Part shown: positions 9,881 through 20,645 of the stretch, piece by piece
Numbering within the stretch: position 1 is the first letter of the stretch
Layout of the letters: each line of letters opens with the position of its first letter
Assembly: GCF_004359215.1 (NCBI RefSeq)
Contig: NC_090616.1
Span: forward strand, 1,381,968 to 1,445,967
Reading direction: 5' to 3'
Source: Bremia lactucae
Lineage: Eukaryota > Oomycota > Peronosporomycetes > Peronosporales > Peronosporaceae
Length of the DNA: 64,000 bases
The notes under the pieces: model-generated
The model's input: the letters and a program-made list of their open reading frames with translations, nothing else
Database searches by the model: none
Told to the model about the DNA's origin: nothing
Position numbers and translations under genes: made by a program

Positions 9881-11110
9881 ATGGACATCTTGGATGAAGA
9901 AGGAGACAGCTTTCCAGCCCCTCATTAAGGCTACTACGCAACGCGTGAAGGTTTTACTCATTTAAGTGACCTTGAATGGTGAGCGAACAAATGATTTCGG
10001 TCCTAGGCGGGCCAGCCGTTGGCGCCATGCTGTACACTCTGGGCAAAGATAAGCAGCATCCGGCCATAGCCGAGTTCATTTAACACGAACTCGACAGGGC
10101 CAAGAGAAAGTAGCCTTACTTCACCAGCAACGCTCGTAACCCGCGGAAGTGTTGAGAGAACAGGGTGCTCAGCAATTGGAACTGTTGAGACAATAGTATG
10201 TAAATGCTGCTAATGGGCCGACGCTTAAGCGTCAACCCGAAAGCTTAAAGATCAAAACCTCTAAGTTTAAGGCAGCCGTAAGCGACTTTCTTACGAGATG
10301 ATTCGTCGATTTAGACGACGCCATTGAAGCTCGTCGCATCAGTGATGATGCCACGAAGTGGAAATTTGGCATGTCCAACTTGGCCGGACGTGACAAATCC
10401 TAGGCCTTGGTGCTCAAGCTTAACGACCCATTAGTCTTTGGGTCGTATGAGGTCTTGAAAAACGACTCAGACAAATATTTGAGCCGCCACGTGCCGAATT
10501 TAGGGTCGAGATGAGCTCCTGAATTTGAAGTAGGGCAAGCGTGACATTCATCACGCTTATGCCCAACATACACGATACCTGGTCAGATGTATCGTTCATT
10601 ATCCAATATATAAACAATATAGGTAACTGTGTTTATTAAATGTATCAGACGCCCTTGTGGACGCACCTGTTTCGGCTAGAATTAGAGTCGCTCGACCAAG
10701 CAATCTCTACAGCGGAAAAGGAGAACTTCAGCTAGAAACATGCTTTCGTCCACTCGGGTGCATATCGTCCTATCGTCCACCGAGGTGACATCAAAATGGA
10801 GGCCAGTACCCATGGATCTCGCGTATGTAGAGAGCGAGACACCTCGCTCTTCAAGTTACCAACGATTACAAATTTGTAATCGTTGTCAAAAGACGGGCCA
10901 CTACGCCTATGGTGTAGTGCTCTCCGGTTATTTCCTATAAACACTGAGCGAAAAGATCGACCTCTCGCTAGGAACAAGGGATGGCCCGGATCCGACGCTG
11001 TTGCAAAATTGCAACGGCGAGGCGGATCTAAAAAGAACGGTCGGGGTCAGTACGTGCGACGCGCCCTACTGATCCAGCAACGTTTAAAAAATGTGCAGGT
11101 CTTATGACGA
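9881..11110 (+). pseudogene. Gypsy gag, decayed
   Basis: Begins ATGGACATCTTGGATG 50 bp after the LTR. Fragments match the intact gag at 61809. A zinc-knuckle remnant near 10870-10920 reads ICNRCQKTGHYAY, where the first two cysteines and the histidine remain but the last cysteine is lost. Many stops; not functional. Confidence 0.75.
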
Positions 11111-14100
11111 AAGTTGCTCCTCACACACAAACATTGCGTGTAATTGCCTAAGAGGATGAGGTTAACCTCATCACCCTGAAAATAAAAGTGTCAAAAAGTT
11201 ACCTCTTAAGTCCCTAGTCGATTATGGGGCGTCAAATAATTTTATCAGACGCCAATCGCTAGAAGATCGCAGGTTCAAAGTTATTGAGCACGATATCCGT
11301 CTTACGAGGAGGACAGTGCGTCTAGCAACAGGCGCATCTGTAACAGTAAAGAAACGTGTAGTTGGTATCCAATACACGCTAAACCGTAAGCAATACGATG
11401 ACTTTATTGCACTTGATTTAGATGACAAATTTGATGTTATCCTTGGATTACCATGGCTCAAAAAGTACGAGCCATTTATAAACTGGCAGCATCAAGCCGT
11501 GACGATGCCTGTCTCTCGTTCATCAAAAATGGCCAACCGATGAGCGTCTTGAAGCGTATACAAGCGTGTGGAGTCCTACAAGTGAGTGCGATGGCCTCAA
11601 TTGTGGGTCGGTCGTTAGCATGACCTCCCAAGACCTCAGTGTGTATACCCATCATACTGTATAATTAGATCCCGACGGCTGTGTGCAAGCATAGGCAGCG
11701 TCCAAGGTCCACCATTGTGATGTGAACATAGTTACTGACGGCTGTGCACAAATACAAGCAGCGTCAAAGTTCGACCACTTAAATAAGTTGAGTAGTACGA
11801 AAAACAAGGATGCTTGCTTACACAGCAACTTCCACGAATGTTTTAAACGCCCGTCTATGAGACGCCAAGTCCTAGATCGACTGGAGAGTCGATCGAAAAA
11901 GATTCTCGCTGTGGTAGCGCATCCACAGCTCGAGGCAGTTGGGGGGATACTACCCAAATAAACTTGAGGGAATAAGTCCCCTAGAATCTGTCGGAATAAG
12001 TCCCCGGAAACCTGTGGTTAAAGGTTCCCAGTTACATTTTGTAATAAGTCCCAAAGAAAAACCTGAGACAATAAATGTCTTAGTAAGCAATGTATTAAGT
12101 GTAGGCACTTATAACGCTTAATCTTACCAGCGTTTCCGAAGTTAACTTCGGAGATAACTCAATTACCAACGCTTGAACCGAACGGTTCTTGAGTGATCTG
12201 CATTGTGGAAAAGTCAAGCAGATCTGCTTACTTGTCACAGATGACAACTACGTGGCCGATATTCGATCGGCAATAGTATTTACTGAGAACAAAAGATTTT
12301 TCAGTAGCTCATCGATCGACGAAAGTGTCCTCGATGAGGAGACTCGAATTGAACGGTTTACGTCCCAATCCTGGGAGTCTTTGAAGACAAAATATTTATA
12401 TAACGATTTACGGAATTTAAGATGTCTTTTCTAAATCAGTACCGTGCGAGTTGCCTAAGGATAAAGGCACTCGACACGAAATCGACCTAATCCCAGATTC
12501 GAAATACTGTGTCATGAAGCAATGGCCATTGCCTCGTGAACAAGTGATAGCGACCGACAATTCCTTTGCCGAACGCTTAGCAGCGGGCCATGTAAGAGAA
12601 TCAACTTACCCACATAGCTCTCCGACCTTCTATGTGCTTAACGCACAAGGATGATGGTGGATTGTGCATGCATTTGATAAATTGAACGCTGCAACGGTAC
12701 CGGCTCAAACGTCGATACACAAAAAGACGTAATCATTGACGGTATGTCAAAGAGTACTATATTTTCGTCAATGGATCGGATGGATCGATTTTTTTCAGAT
12801 CCTTCTGTGTTGTTACGTGCTCTTATGGCATCGTCTAACTCGACAAACCATCTCAAGAGGGAGTCTTCGACTCCCCTATACTTAGAAAGAACAGGAATTC
12901 CCGTTCACAGCAGTAAGCACCCCAAGCGGTATGCTATGTGAGTGGATAGTCATGCAACAGGGGTTTAGTGCCCCTGCGACAATCAACAGATGTGTATCGA
13001 ATCTGTTAAGACCGGTGCAGGATTTCGCACCGAGTTATTTTGATGATGTTTTTATTCATAGCAGAGCCATTAATGGAAAGTCGGACGATGAAGTACATCT
13101 TATGCATACGCAAATCTCAAAAAGTATATTCGCTGCAAGCGAAATGCCACTTCTTGGGTGCACCGTGGGTAAACACGGTGTTCGCCCGGATCCGGAAAAG
13201 ATCAAGGCGGTCACCGATTGGCCTGTGCTAGTCGCTGTCAAAGGACTTCAAAAGTTCCTCGGCTTAGCGGCGTACCTGCACAAGTACTCCCGCAATTATG
13301 CAAAAAATAGTGCATCTTTATTTTTGTTGTAGAAAAAAAAATGTCAAGTGGTCATGGAACGCTGATTTTCAGCGTTCCTTCGTCGGTATTAAGAAACACT
13401 TCATGCCAATCGCCAACATTGGCGATTGCGGACCACGACAGACCTATAAAGTGGTTTGTAACGCCAGCGATTTTGCAATCGGCTGTGCGTTAATACAATA
13501 TGATAGCAGACGGCGCAGAGCGCGGCATCTGCTATCAGTCGTGTCAGCTTTAACCAGCTGAACGCAATCATCCAATGCATGACAAGAATCGCCTTGCCAG
13601 GAAATACGCACTGGTTAAGTTTAGGGTCGATCTCTTGGAAGATTGACCGTTCATTCTCTTTACGGACCATGCGTCTTTTCGCACGGCCGAAAGCAGTCCA
13701 TACCTCTCGCAAATAATAGCGTGATGGTTTTCTTTTTTCGGAAGTATAAGTAATCGGTAGAGTACAGAAAAGCTACAAACCAGGACGACTTAACGCCGTC
13801 GCTGATGCCCGTTCGCACGGGCCTGATTTTGATCCGGCTGCGGATAAGGCTATTATTGCAACAATAAGTGTTCGGTCGTCAATATTACTTGACGATCTAA
13901 GAAGAGCCTATCAAGAAGATAAAGCTTTGAAAGATTAAATAGACCCCCTAAGAGATCCATTACAACAATCATCAAAAGGGTTGTCGAAATTGGACCCATC
14001 TTCAATAGATCGATGCAAACACGCCATGGTTTACCGGAGCCTCCCAGCCGCCAAAGCTATATTACTGGATTACATAGCCATTGCTGGCGACCCACCTCGT

Positions 14101-14310
14101 ACCGTCATCCTTTCCATATTGATTTGCGTTTACGCGTTATGTATGAGTGTCACGATGCAACTAGTGGATGGTGTAGGCCATTCACGAAAAACGGTGTTTG
14201 CTTTGAAATTGCATGCACCAATTTGTTGATGGCAAATTCTGCCATTGGCAAGAGCTGGATGTATCCGCAAAAAATCTCTTCCATGATACGATTTTTACGT
14301 TATGTTTAAT
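11111..14310 (+). pseudogene. Gypsy pol, decayed (protease, RT, RNase H, integrase head)
   Basis: In order: a retropepsin-like segment with DYGASNNFIRRQSL near 11220 and DVILGLPWLKKYEP near 11440; a spacer to ~12440; RT beginning with MKQWPLPREQVI and YPHSSPTF; the RT active-site region SYFDDVFIHS near 13035; the RT thumb FLGLAAYLHKYSRNY near 13260; RNase H pieces with VCNASDFAIGCALIQYD near 13455; then a poorly preserved integrase zinc-binding region to ~14310 (VMYECHDATSG). Numerous frameshifts separate these. It belongs to the element whose 5' LTR is at 9262. Confidence 0.85.
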
Positions 14311-14590
14311 TATCTGTCAGGATCGTGAGAAGTTGCTGTGTTCCAAGTGATTTGAACACAGATTGCGTAACTCCGCCGTAAATCGGGAATTTAGATCCGA
14401 GATGAGCTCACGGGGTAACCCATGGAGTTGAAATATCGTGTCAAGAACGACACGAGCACAGCCGTCGGATGTGGTCGACTCAGGGACAGCAGCAAGATGT
14501 ACCATCTTGCTGGAACGATCAACAAACACACGAGTACCATTATTCTGAGATCGTTTATGGGAAGTCCGAAGCCAAAGGCAATAGATACGG
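14311..14590 (-). pseudogene. Gypsy integrase core fragment, inverted
   Basis: On the minus strand it reads FVDRSSKMVHLAAVPEST and LHGLPRELISDLNSRF, the same part of the integrase core as at ~1120-1260, but opposite in orientation to the surrounding element. Either an inversion or a separate fragment cut by the LTR at 14591. Confidence 0.8.
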
Positions 14591-15045
14591 TGTAACGGGC
14601 TGTATCGTTACATGAAATTAACACTTAGAGGTTGTTAATTAATATATATTATCTAAAGGGAGATAATATTTGGAGGATATTAGTTTATATAGTAATATTC
14701 AGGAATCTTATCCATAAATAGGTATAGACCATTATACATATTTTTTCCGCAGACGAATCAGCTGTAGATGTAATCAAAAAGAGAGAGACAGATAAGATAA
14801 GATTAGATTTCAGTTGCATGTTTAGTATTAGATTATAATTAAGTTAGCCTATACAGATAGAAAAATAGACACTTATTTATATTAAAACAGTTTTTATTTT
14901 AACCCTTTTTAAACTAGTTGCCTTAGAAAGAAGTCATCCTCTGCACGTACTAGTGAACGTGAAATAACGCAGGGCACCAGTCGCAACTGAAGCAGTGCGA
15001 AGTGGACTTGTACTGAAGCAGTACAAGTCCTAGTGCCCCGTTACA
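14591..15045 (+). repeat. 5' LTR, family A (455 bp)
   Basis: TGTAACGGGC...GCCCCGTTACA with three stem-loops near its end (14944-14961, 14981-15000, 15004-15030). It is followed directly by a primer-binding site and a gag start. Confidence 0.9.
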
Positions 15046-15047
15046 CC

Positions 15048-15063
15048 TGGTAGCACTTTGTAG
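15048..15063 (+). other. Primer-binding site, family A
   Basis: TGGTAGCACTTTGTAG begins two bases after the LTR and starts with the TGG expected opposite a tRNA CCA end. The same string follows the LTRs at 17228 and 61758. I cannot assign the tRNA. Confidence 0.6.
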
Positions 15064-15095
15064 TCCGTCCAAGGACCACATTTCCCACATCTAAC

Positions 15096-15920
15096 ATGGA
15101 CATGTTAGATGATAGTGGGAATACGCATCACGTTTCCCGTGAAAGCTACTCCATTCTAAGTGATATAGAAAGGAGTGCGGTTCAACGAATGAGTTCGACC
15201 GTAGGAAATGATGCAAATCTGGCATTGCTGTCCAACTTAGACAGTGGTGCCCTTTTATTCAACCATCGCAAAATTCATACAACATGAACTTGACGAGATG
15301 AAGAATAAATTAGCCTTGCTGAATCAGCAAGGCTCTCAACAGGCAGAACTGTTGAGGTTACAACAGGTACAGACCCCTGTACCTGGGATGACGCAAACGC
15401 ATCGTCACGAAATTTTAAAGATTGACAACCATCCGTAAGACCTTGCATGAACACCGTAATCAACGTGTGTTCATGAACTGGGTTATTTGTAATACAACCC
15501 GCTAAGAGTCGTATGTGCTGGGCATATGCGTGAACATTACGCTTGCCTTGCTTGAGTTTCAGAAGCTCTGAACGAGCTTTGAACTCAGCCTTTGGTGGTT
15601 CAAACGTCTGTTTGAATCGGGTTTTAAAAGCCTCTAGCGACCCAAAGACGTATGGGTCGCGCAACAAAGGCCCAATGCCCAAGTTTTGGTACGACCTGCC
15701 AAATTTGATTAAGCGAATGCGACTTGTATTTGCTCGTCGAGGTACACCAGGACCAAATTCAACTAAACTCTTTTTGATATTTTTTTCCGGGTTCTAAGCT
15801 CCACGCCTCATCCGTAGCAGGACCGTAAAGAAGCACCTGTTCCGCTTGGAACTGGATACGCTTGAAGAAGCAATATCCGTTGCGGAACAGGTGGACTTTA
15901 GCTTGAGACAGGCTCAAGCT
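15096..15920 (+). pseudogene. Gypsy gag with an internal inversion, cut by an assembly gap
   Basis: 15096-15435 reads the gag N terminus forward (MDMLDDSGNTHHVSRESYS). From ~15436 to ~15746 the next gag segment is present on the minus strand (DPYVFGSLEAFKTRFKQTF, KQGKRNVHAYAQHIRLLAG). Forward gag resumes near 15830 (ELDTLEEAISVAEQVDFSLR) and runs into the N gap. The order of pieces matches the intact gag at 61809-62600, so this is a local inversion of ~310 bp. Confidence 0.8.
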
Positions 15921-16020
15921 NNNNNNNNNNNNNNNNNNNNNNNNNNNNNNNNNNNNNNNNNNNNNNNNNNNNNNNNNNNNNNNNNNNNNNNNNNNNNNNN
16001 NNNNNNNNNNNNNNNNNNNN
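15921..16020. other. Assembly gap (100 N)
   Basis: Exactly 100 N, often the placeholder for unknown length. The sequence changes from gag to an unrelated repeat across it. Confidence 0.95.
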
Positions 16021-16628
16021 GCGGCACAAATCAACACTTCTCTTATTTTCAATGTTTGATACGTTTGAAATTGTAGATTAGGTTTGGTCTGTAATTTGCT
16101 TCACATGCCTCAACACAAATTGAAACAAAAACATATATGTAAGTATACGTACGCATTCATAGCCTCGTACCCGTCAGACCAAGCAACGTTTTGTGGTCCG
16201 TACACGATCTCTGCGAGTCTTAAATATTCGCATCTCGGCGTTCAAGGTTATACCATGAAGTTTAAGTGAGCAACATCTTCACTCAATTGGATCTTATTGG
16301 GGGCACTACGCAACATGTTCAGCAGCTTGGGCACTTATGGAATCTGTCCCGTGTTCATTGAGGGCGTCCCAGAGAAGTGCACTGGACTAGAAGGATTCGT
16401 TAAATAAGCATGTGTTTGCCTGCCACAGTCGAACCAACTACCGACTCGGGTTGCTACCAGAATATAGTATGCCTAAGCCATAACAGCTTACAAAGAAAAT
16501 CTTCAGTGGGAAGGCATGTAAAACTTTTCATCTGCTCTGACGCAGCTGAATTAGCCATGTCGATAGCCTTCGTTAATGAGGGGACTAAGAAGGTAATAAT
16601 ATCTTTGGAATTTCTTGCTAGGCCTCGG
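16021..16628 (+). repeat. Unidentified dispersed repeat, copy 1
   Basis: Similar from end to end to 60419-61045 in inverted orientation. Both contain a conserved peptide on the same relative strand, with blocks CLSHNSLQ, SVGRHVKLF and AMSIAF (here near 16460-16580). I do not recognise the family. The left end is hidden by the gap and the right end abuts an LTR fragment. Confidence 0.7.
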
Positions 16629-16774
16629 TGTATCGGGTGTATCGCTACATGAAATAAACACTCAAAGGTTGTTATTAAATATATTATTTAAAAGGTAGAA
16701 AATATTTGGAGGATATTACTTTATATAGAAATGTTCAGAAATCTTATCCATAAATAGGTATAGGCCATTATATT
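16629..16774 (+). repeat. LTR fragment, family A, first ~146 bp
   Basis: TGTATCGGGTGTATCGCTAC... corresponds to the first third of the family A LTR. It is cut at 16774 exactly where a second, complete LTR begins, a nested insertion of one LTR into another. Confidence 0.85.
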
Positions 16775-17228
16775 TGTAACGGGGTGTATCGTTACATAAA
16801 ATTAATACCTAAAGGTTGTTAATTCGTATATTATCTAAAAGGTAGAGAATATTTGGAGAATATTACTTTATGTAGTAATGTTCAGAATTCTTATCCATAA
16901 ATAGGTATAGACCATTACATCTATATATTCCGCAGATTAATCAGCTGTAGATATAAACAAAAGAGAAAGACAGATAAGTTAAGATAAGAATGCAGTTGCA
17001 TGTTTAGTATTAGTTTTGTAATTAAGTTAGAGTTAACAGATAGAAAGAAGAGATACTCAATTATATTACTAGAGTTCTCATTTGACCATCTTAGAGCTAG
17101 TTACCTTAAAGAGAAGTCTTCCTCTGCACGTACTAGTGTACGTGAAATAAAGTAAAGCACCACTCGGAACTGAAGCAGTGCGAAGTGGACTTGTACTGAA
17201 GCAGTACAAGTCGTAGTGCCCCGTTACA
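16775..17228 (+). repeat. 5' LTR, family A (454 bp)
   Basis: TGTAACGGGG...CCCCGTTACA, with the three stem-loops at 17127-17144, 17164-17183 and 17188-17212. A TGGTAGCACTTTGTAG primer-binding site starts at 17231. Confidence 0.92.
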
Positions 17229-17278
17229 CCTGGTAGCACTTTGTAGTCCGTCCAAGGACCATATTTCTCTCATCTGAC

Positions 17279-17858
17279 ATGGACATGTTAGATGATAGTG
17301 GGAATACGCATCACGTTTCCCGTGAAGGCTACTCCTTTCTGAGTGATATAGAAAGATGTGCGGTCAAACGAATGAGTTTGACAGTAGGAAACGATGCAAT
17401 CTTGGCAATGCTGTCCAATTTGGACAGAGATGCCAAGTTCATACAACATGAACTTAACGAGATGAAGGAAAAGGTAGCCTTGCTGAATCATCAAGGCTCT
17501 CAACAGGTAGAACTGTTGAGGTTAAAACAGGTACAGACCCCTGTACATGGGCTGACGCAAACGCGTCGTCTCGAAACTATAAAGATTGACATCTCTAAGT
17601 ATAGGGGAGTCGACGAAGACTCCCTCTTAAGATGGTTTGTCGAGTTAATCGATGCCAGAAGGGCACGTCACATCATCGACGAGCAAATGCAAGTCGCATT
17701 CGCTCAATCAAATCTGGCAGGTCGTGCCAAAACTTGGGCATTGGGCCTTAAGTTGCGCGACCCATACGTCTTTGGATCGCTAGAGGCTTTTAAAGCCCGG
17801 CTCAAACAGACGTTTGAATCGCCAAGGGCTGCGTTCAGAGCAGGTTCAGAGCTTCTGA
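17279..17858 (+). pseudogene. Gypsy gag, 3'-truncated by Utopia sequence
   Basis: An open frame of ~193 codons from ATGGACATGTTAG. It contains the retrotransposon gag core (LLRWFVELIDARRARHI, LAGRAKTWALGLKLRD). At ~17858, after RSELL-equivalent codons, homology to gag ends and antisense Utopia RT begins. The frame continues another 60 codons to 18040, but those are antisense Utopia and not gag. Confidence 0.88.
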
Positions 17859-20545
17859 CGCCAGTTGCTTGGCTGACTTGGATCACCCTTCTTGTAGATG
17901 AGCACCGGTCTCACCTTCCATACGGCTGGTACCTTTCCGTGCTTCCAGCAAACAGTAAATGCTGCATGGAGAGCCAGAAGCAGCTTCGGCAAAAACTTCT
18001 TAAAGATGTCGTAGCCAATACCGTCGATGCCCGGGCTTGAAGAGGCATCGGCACGGTGGACGGCGTCTTCAACTTTGTTGGTGGACAGAGCGGACGTCAG
18101 CACACTTGCAGCGGTGGTGGGTTGAGGCAACCTGGCCAATAGTTGACGGAAGGACGCTCCGGCCTCGTCGTCGAAGTTTAAACTGCGTGCTGGTGTGTTG
18201 ACTCCTTGAAAAAATTCGTGCACCACCGCTCGTGGTATTGGGCAACGAGTCGGCACCGACTGGGTCGCCGGTGTCTCGGGGTTCACTGGAGCATCTGCTA
18301 GCACTTGCTGCATGCACGCCTTCTCATGGCTGTAAAATGACTTGCGGAGCTTGGCGCGCTTCATAGCTGCGCGAACTCGACTCGCCCGCCGTCTTGCCTT
18401 CCGAATTATCGGCTGCGACGGTTGTTCTCTACACCTTGAACTTGCTCGAGACGATCGAGGGCTGCATGAAGACGTTCGTTGGCGGGCTTCTGCGGCGGTC
18501 TTCGACGTCTGCTTGAATATCTTGGGCGTTAGGTCTCTTGGTGCATAATTTCTGGTGGCCGGGACCGCTGAGCGAAAGGCGCAAGAGCTGTGTACAGGAA
18601 CGGACACAGCGCGGCAAGGTAACCTTCTGTCGTCTCTAGTCCTCGACGTCCGTCAGAGCTTCGGCGAAGTCGTTGCTGCCGCGCTGAATTGCTGCACGCG
18701 CCAGCTCTAGCTCGGCGTCGGACAAATTTGGACGGAGCTGCAGGCGCGGCTTGCGGGACGGCACACTGTCTTGGGACACAGGCAGGACCGGAAAATTTTG
18801 ACCTAGGTCACGGCGGAGGATGTAGGTCGTCCTCGACCTCCTCATTTGGCTGCATGTCGACGTTTTCGACGGGGTCAGGGCTGGCAGTGACCGGCGTTGG
18901 CGCCTGCATCACGTGTCTGCTGCAGTCACTTCCATCGACCCCGTGGTCCGTGCACTCTGTCCGGATCCATCTGCAGTCGATGGCCAGATTCGCGAGCCGA
19001 TCGGCGACCATGTTGTCGAGTCGGTCGACATGGGCCAGACTGTGGGCTTCAAAACGGCGCAGAAGTTGTCGGACCTTGTTGCGAAGTTTCCGGAGCCGGG
19101 CGTTGTTGCAGGCATAATTTCCGCGAATTTTCTCGAGGATGAGTGCGCTGTCTCCCTTGACCGCAAGCCTTCGAACGTCATGGTGTTGCGCACTGTTGAG
19201 TCCGTCGATGAGCGCATGATACTCGGACGTGTTATGTGTCTACGACGAGCTAATGAGAAAACGGGAGATGTTCCACTTGAGCACAGTGCCTTGAAACAGC
19301 GCGGCTCCAGCTCCAGCAAAAGTGTCACTTGTTCGCCGGCGACATGCTCCATCGAAGTACTAAGTCCATTCGGGACAGGTATGTGGCGGTATTATCGCGT
19401 CAGCGGCGAACGCTGGGGCAGCCTCCATGAGTGCAATGACCGGAAGCGCTTCGCCCGACACAGTAGAGTCTTCGAAATTGGCCGGTGTCTCCATAGGCGA
19501 GTCGACAGACATGCCCATTGTCGTCGTAATTATTGCCGTCGAATTCGGGATGGTCTCTGCCGGGAACGTTGCGGCGGTCTCCGGAACGTATGCCATCATG
19601 CGGCGAAGAAATGCATCGAAAATTGGGATTTCTTGGCGTTTCCATGGGCTCGTCTTCGTCTTGAATCGGCATGCTTTGCGGGTTGACACGCGGCGCTTCA
19701 GGCCGGTCACCGGCGGGGATATCACGGGCTCTTGGTCGGTGCTTCAGTCTTGAGTACCTGCACAGCGCTGGCCTGCAGAGCGACGAGCAAAGGAAAAAGC
19801 AACGGCCGATAGGAACTTGTGATCGGGTTGACTAAGTCTGGAGAAGGGTTACGGCGTGTCACCGTGGGCCCTCCTCCAGCCGCCGGCGTTGCTACTGCTT
19901 GTGGTACCTGCTGCATCTGGCGCGCGGCGATATGCGCTTGCGGGACTGATTCACAGTGGAGGCTGTGCCGAGTGGCCGCTGCCCGGTGGGCGAACGACAT
20001 GGCACAGGCGCATCCACTTATAAGCCTCTTGAAGAGATGAAAAAAGATGGGCGTCTGTGAAGACGGTCCCGCGATGTCGGCGTTGCCGGTGCGTGCGCAG
20101 CTCGGCGAACTGTCGCGACGAAAAGCTGCACGCGATGCACCGAAATGTGGCTGCATTGTGGGCGAAGATAGAAAGTGTAGCCATCGGCGCGGTCGATGAG
20201 TCGTCTGGGGCGGCGGGGATGCGGGGCGGACATTGCCGGGTGTCTTCGTCACGGGAGGCGTCTACAGCTGCAGCATCACATGTATCGGTCATGCCTGTGG
20301 CCGCGCTTGCGCTGGCCTCCCTACCACTTTCAACATCGGCGGTGATGGAATTGTTGGCAGCGTCACGGCCCTGGGCCGGAAAAATATTTTCTGCATTTGG
20401 GGCGTCTTCCATGTCGACGCCCATGCTACCGGCACCCACATCGGCGACTGTCGCACGACTTGAAAAAAATTCAGTCGGTGTGGCGCCCGTGGTGGCAGTA
20501 TGGCCGGATTCCAAAGTTGGAAAAATTCCGGCCGGACCGATGCCT
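17859..20545 (-). mobile_element. Utopia-type non-LTR retrotransposon, copy A (both ends missing)
   Basis: Minus strand. From the gap at 20546 it reads the tail of the ORF repeat region, a C2H2 finger (FRCIACSFSS...HRQRRH near 20110), an RNase H domain with breaks (19352-18909), the linker, and the start of RT up to KKGDPSQPSNWR at ~17866. It has several frameshifts and a small insertion near 20010-20040 relative to copy B. The junction with gag at 17858 lies within RT, so the 3' two thirds of RT and the endonuclease are absent. Confidence 0.85.
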
Positions 20546-20645
20546 NNNNNNNNNNNNNNNNNNNNNNNNNNNNNNNNNNNNNNNNNNNNNNNNNNNNNNN
20601 NNNNNNNNNNNNNNNNNNNNNNNNNNNNNNNNNNNNNNNNNNNNN
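20546..20645. other. Assembly gap (100 N)
   Basis: Separates copy A's repeat region from copy B's RT; true length unknown. Confidence 0.95.
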
